From Candidatus Caenarcanales bacterium (GTDB lineage: Bacteria; Cyanobacteriota; Vampirovibrionia; LMEP-6097): DNA of 25,267 bases. The stretch lies in contig JAKVAO010000038.1 of assembly GCA_022447685.1 (NCBI GenBank), forward strand, positions 1-25,267, given 5' to 3'. Position 1 is the stretch's first letter. Each line of letters opens with the position of its first letter. The position numbers and the translations under genes were made by a program. The notes under the pieces are model-generated. The model worked only from the letters and a program-made list of their open reading frames with translations. It ran no database searches and was not told the DNA's origin. Positions 23,926-25,267 of this stretch are shown here, piece after piece.

Positions 23926-24462
23926 ATGTCTTCTAAGCTACAATTTGCTGTCTCTATATTAGGAATTTTGCTTATATTTTTTGTGCAATCCTGTACTATT
24001 AATAAACAGGTGGATTCGATGGAAAAAGCAAATTCAGAAATAGAGCAGAGTGAACTAAAGTCTAAATTAAGTGACCTTCAGTATAAAGTTACACAGGAGT
24101 GTGCGACCGAAAGACCATTTGATAACGAGTATTGGAATCACAAAGAAGCAGGAATCTATGTGGATATAGTTTCTGGTGAGCCTCTTTTTGCGTCTGTGGA
24201 TAAATTTGACTCAGGTACAGGCTGGCCATCTTTTACTAAGCCTATTGTCGGTGAAAATGTAGTTGAGAAAGAAGACTCTAGGTATGGTATGCACAGAGTA
24301 GAGGTTAAGTCTAAAAACGCTGATTCACATTTGGGGCATGTTTTCCCTGATGGTCCTGGACCTACTGGGACTCGTTACTGTATTAACTCAGCTTCTTTGA
24401 AGTTTATTCCAGTCGCTGAGCTTGAAGCTGAGGGTTACGCTGAGTTTAAGTCTTTGTTTTAA
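23926..24462 (+). CDS. msrB: Peptide-methionine (R)-S-oxide reductase, lipoprotein form
   Basis: A 178-residue reductase for R-methionine sulfoxide in oxidised proteins. It starts at ATG 23926, one base after the pckA stop; a longer in-frame start would lie inside pckA. Residues 5-22 are hydrophobic and end VQSC, a lipoprotein signal with lipidated Cys23, so the enzyme is probably anchored in the cell envelope. The MsrB domain has KFDSGTGWPSF (93-103), GMHRVEV, HLGHVFPDGP and the catalytic RYCINSASL with Cys152. The CxxC zinc pairs of canonical MsrB are absent (the first site reads VDIV), and the usual resolving Cys in DSGCGW is Thr. It would therefore be a zinc-free, single-Cys type. Its stop overlaps the convergent LysR fragment by 4 bases. 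Confidence 0.92.
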   Translation: MSSKLQFAVSILGILLIFFVQSCTINKQVDSMEKANSEIEQSELKSKLSDLQYKVTQECATERPFDNEYWNHKEAGIYVDIVSGEPLFASVDKFDSGTGWPSFTKPIVGENVVEKEDSRYGMHRVEVKSKNADSHLGHVFPDGPGPTGTRYCINSASLKFIPVAELEAEGYAEFKSLF

Positions 24463-24815
24463 ATTTTAGCTTTTAAATTTTCAATACATTCAAGTATCAA
24501 AGTATTTTGAAACTTTCTTTTAGCTGTTATTGCATAGAAATTTTCTCTTATCTCAGGAATTTGCTTCACTTCCACTAAAGTCTTTTTCTCAAGTTCATCC
24601 AAAACAACAATAGGAGGAGCTAAAGTTAAACCCATTTTATCCAAAGCAACAAGCCTGAGCATAGCCATATCATCTACCTCCACCAAAATATTTGGCTCAA
24701 CATTCAACTTGTCGACAAGAGAATCAAAAGTCACTCTTATATTATTCTTATGCGAAGGCAAATTTAGTGGGTAATCTTCCAATATCTCTTTCAAATCTTC
24801 TGGATAAGCTTTTCG
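24459..24815 (-). pseudogene. LysR-family regulator, C-terminal fragment only
   Basis: The frame encodes the second half of a LysR-type substrate-binding domain: DYPLNLPSHKNNIRVTFDSL, then EVDDMAMLRLVALDKMGLTLAPPIVV and a C-terminal helix ending at 24459. The DNA-binding N-terminal helix-turn-helix and the first half of the effector domain (roughly 180-200 residues) are missing. Upstream, homology ends near 24815 and a stop comes at 24830-24828. There is no ATG and no ribosome site at the break; only an internal TTG. The break abuts the fragment of a dabB-like gene in the opposite direction. It cannot bind DNA as it stands. Confidence 0.82.
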
Positions 24816-25222
24816 GCTGGGTCTACATCAAACTAACTGCTGCTCTGAAATCAGCTCAATTCCCTTCTCAAGCATGGTTACTTGAGGTTATGGAAACCCC
24901 AACACCAGTTTCAGCTTTACTTCACGCAGGTATCCTTAACGCTGGTATTTTCTTAGTATCTAGATTTTCAGACATTATGGTAATGTCACCAATCGCATCT
25001 TACATGCTAATCATCATTGGTACTGTTACTGCATTATTCGCTTCATCAGTAATGCTAACTCAAGCAAATATCAAGACTTCACTTGGTTATTCTAGTGCTG
25101 GGCACATGGGTTTCATGATGATTCAATGTGGTTTAGGTGCATTTCCTCTGGCTATCTTGCACTTAGTAGCTCATTCTTTCTATAAGGCGCATTGGCTCCC
25201 CCTCGATAAAATATACCAATAA
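24812..25222 (+). pseudogene. dabB: Internal fragment of a dabB-like (NuoL-related) membrane gene
   Basis: From 24812 the frame encodes a central membrane part of a proton-pumping-MrpA/NuoL-type subunit, closest in pattern to DabB, the membrane partner of the DUF2309 protein DabA in inorganic-carbon uptake: KSAQFPSQAWLLEVMETPTP, LLHAGILNAGIFLVSRFSD, KTSLGYSSAGHMGFMMIQCG, and HLVAHSFYKAH. It lacks the ~200 residues before the lysine-bearing helix region and everything after YKAH; after 25188 the frame gives WLPLDKIYQ and stops. No start codon with a ribosome site exists; the open frame upstream is antisense to LysR. Codons end in C far more often than in neighbouring genes (ATC, TTC, TAC, AAC), as in a highly expressed gene. 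Confidence 0.82.
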
Positions 25223-25245
25223 GTGAAAAGAAATTGAGGTAATTA

Positions 25246-25267
25246 ATGTCCAATAAGAAATTAAGTA
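25246..25267 (+). CDS. Start of a new gene, cut by window edge
   Basis: ATG at 25246 with GAGG at 25236-25239, six bases upstream, opens MSNKKLS before the window ends. Too little is present to identify it. In intact dab loci the DUF2309 gene dabA often follows dabB, so that is a candidate, but only by context. Confidence 0.5.

Noticed and set aside
24692..24811. 5' extension of the dabB-like frame as a real N-terminus
   Set aside because: It is antisense to conserved LysR sequence, is not hydrophobic, and has no ribosome site; the dabB similarity begins only near 24812.
24812..25222. NuoL/NuoN subunit of respiratory complex I
   Set aside because: The LLHAGILNAG and MMIQCGLGAF patterns fit DabB-type proteins better than NuoL, and no other nuo gene is present.

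Overview
The window is AT-rich bacterial DNA with tightly packed genes, many of them overlapping or abutting, and several TTG or GTG starts. It encodes flagellins, a type IV pilus/type II secretion motor ATPase, a lipoprotein, and meso-diaminopimelate enzymes. This fits a flagellated, didermic (Gram-negative type) bacterium. A lineage near Vampirovibrionia/'Melainabacteria' or another deep AT-rich phylum is possible, but that is inference; no rRNA or other marker gene is present to settle it.

Layout. 1-1053: two minus-strand flagellin genes (the first cut by the window edge), each preceded by a sigma-28-like promoter at the same distance from its start, and a strong hairpin terminator between them. 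2160-3304: a PRX-Q/Bcp peroxiredoxin followed by a small protein made of two tandem LuxR-type helix-turn-helix domains. 3479-5209: a large unknown protein with six DLFG-containing octapeptide repeats at its C-terminus, behind a repeat-bearing promoter region and an in-frame amber codon. 5218-7743: an unknown protein and a DUF4143-type ATPase, both minus strand. 7967-11181: plus-strand operon with a fused accD-accA carboxyltransferase, an exported unknown protein and a short-chain dehydrogenase. 11138-15818: minus-strand cluster dapF - ftsQ-like - dapB - atypical Nramp transporter - unknown protein. 15919-18001: a secreted glycosidase-like/GLUG-repeat gene, broken by an internal deletion and a frameshift. 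18011-19071: an unknown minus-strand gene split by a frameshift at an A8 run. 19060-22279: gspE/pilB-type ATPase plus an acidic single-pass membrane partner. 22311-24462: ATP-type pckA and a lipoprotein methionine sulfoxide reductase B. 24459-25222: a 5'-truncated LysR gene fused head-on to an internal fragment of a dabB-like (NuoL-related) gene. A new gene begins at 25246.

How it fits together. Two small biosynthetic units stand out: lipid synthesis (accDA with a FabG-like SDR) and lysine/peptidoglycan/division (dapF, ftsQ, dapB). Motility and surface functions are represented by the flagellins and the secretion/pilus ATPase. The right-hand 9 kb carries four independent lesions: one deletion, two single-base homopolymer frameshifts, and one double-ended truncation at the LysR/dabB join. 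Either accessory genes are decaying there or the assembly has local errors; read-level evidence would separate these. No complete novel defence or mobile system is visible. The most unusual items are the LysR/dabB relic, the A8 split gene, the tandem-HTH regulator, the DLFG-repeat protein, and the structured 3' region with a possible small ORF behind the second flagellin.
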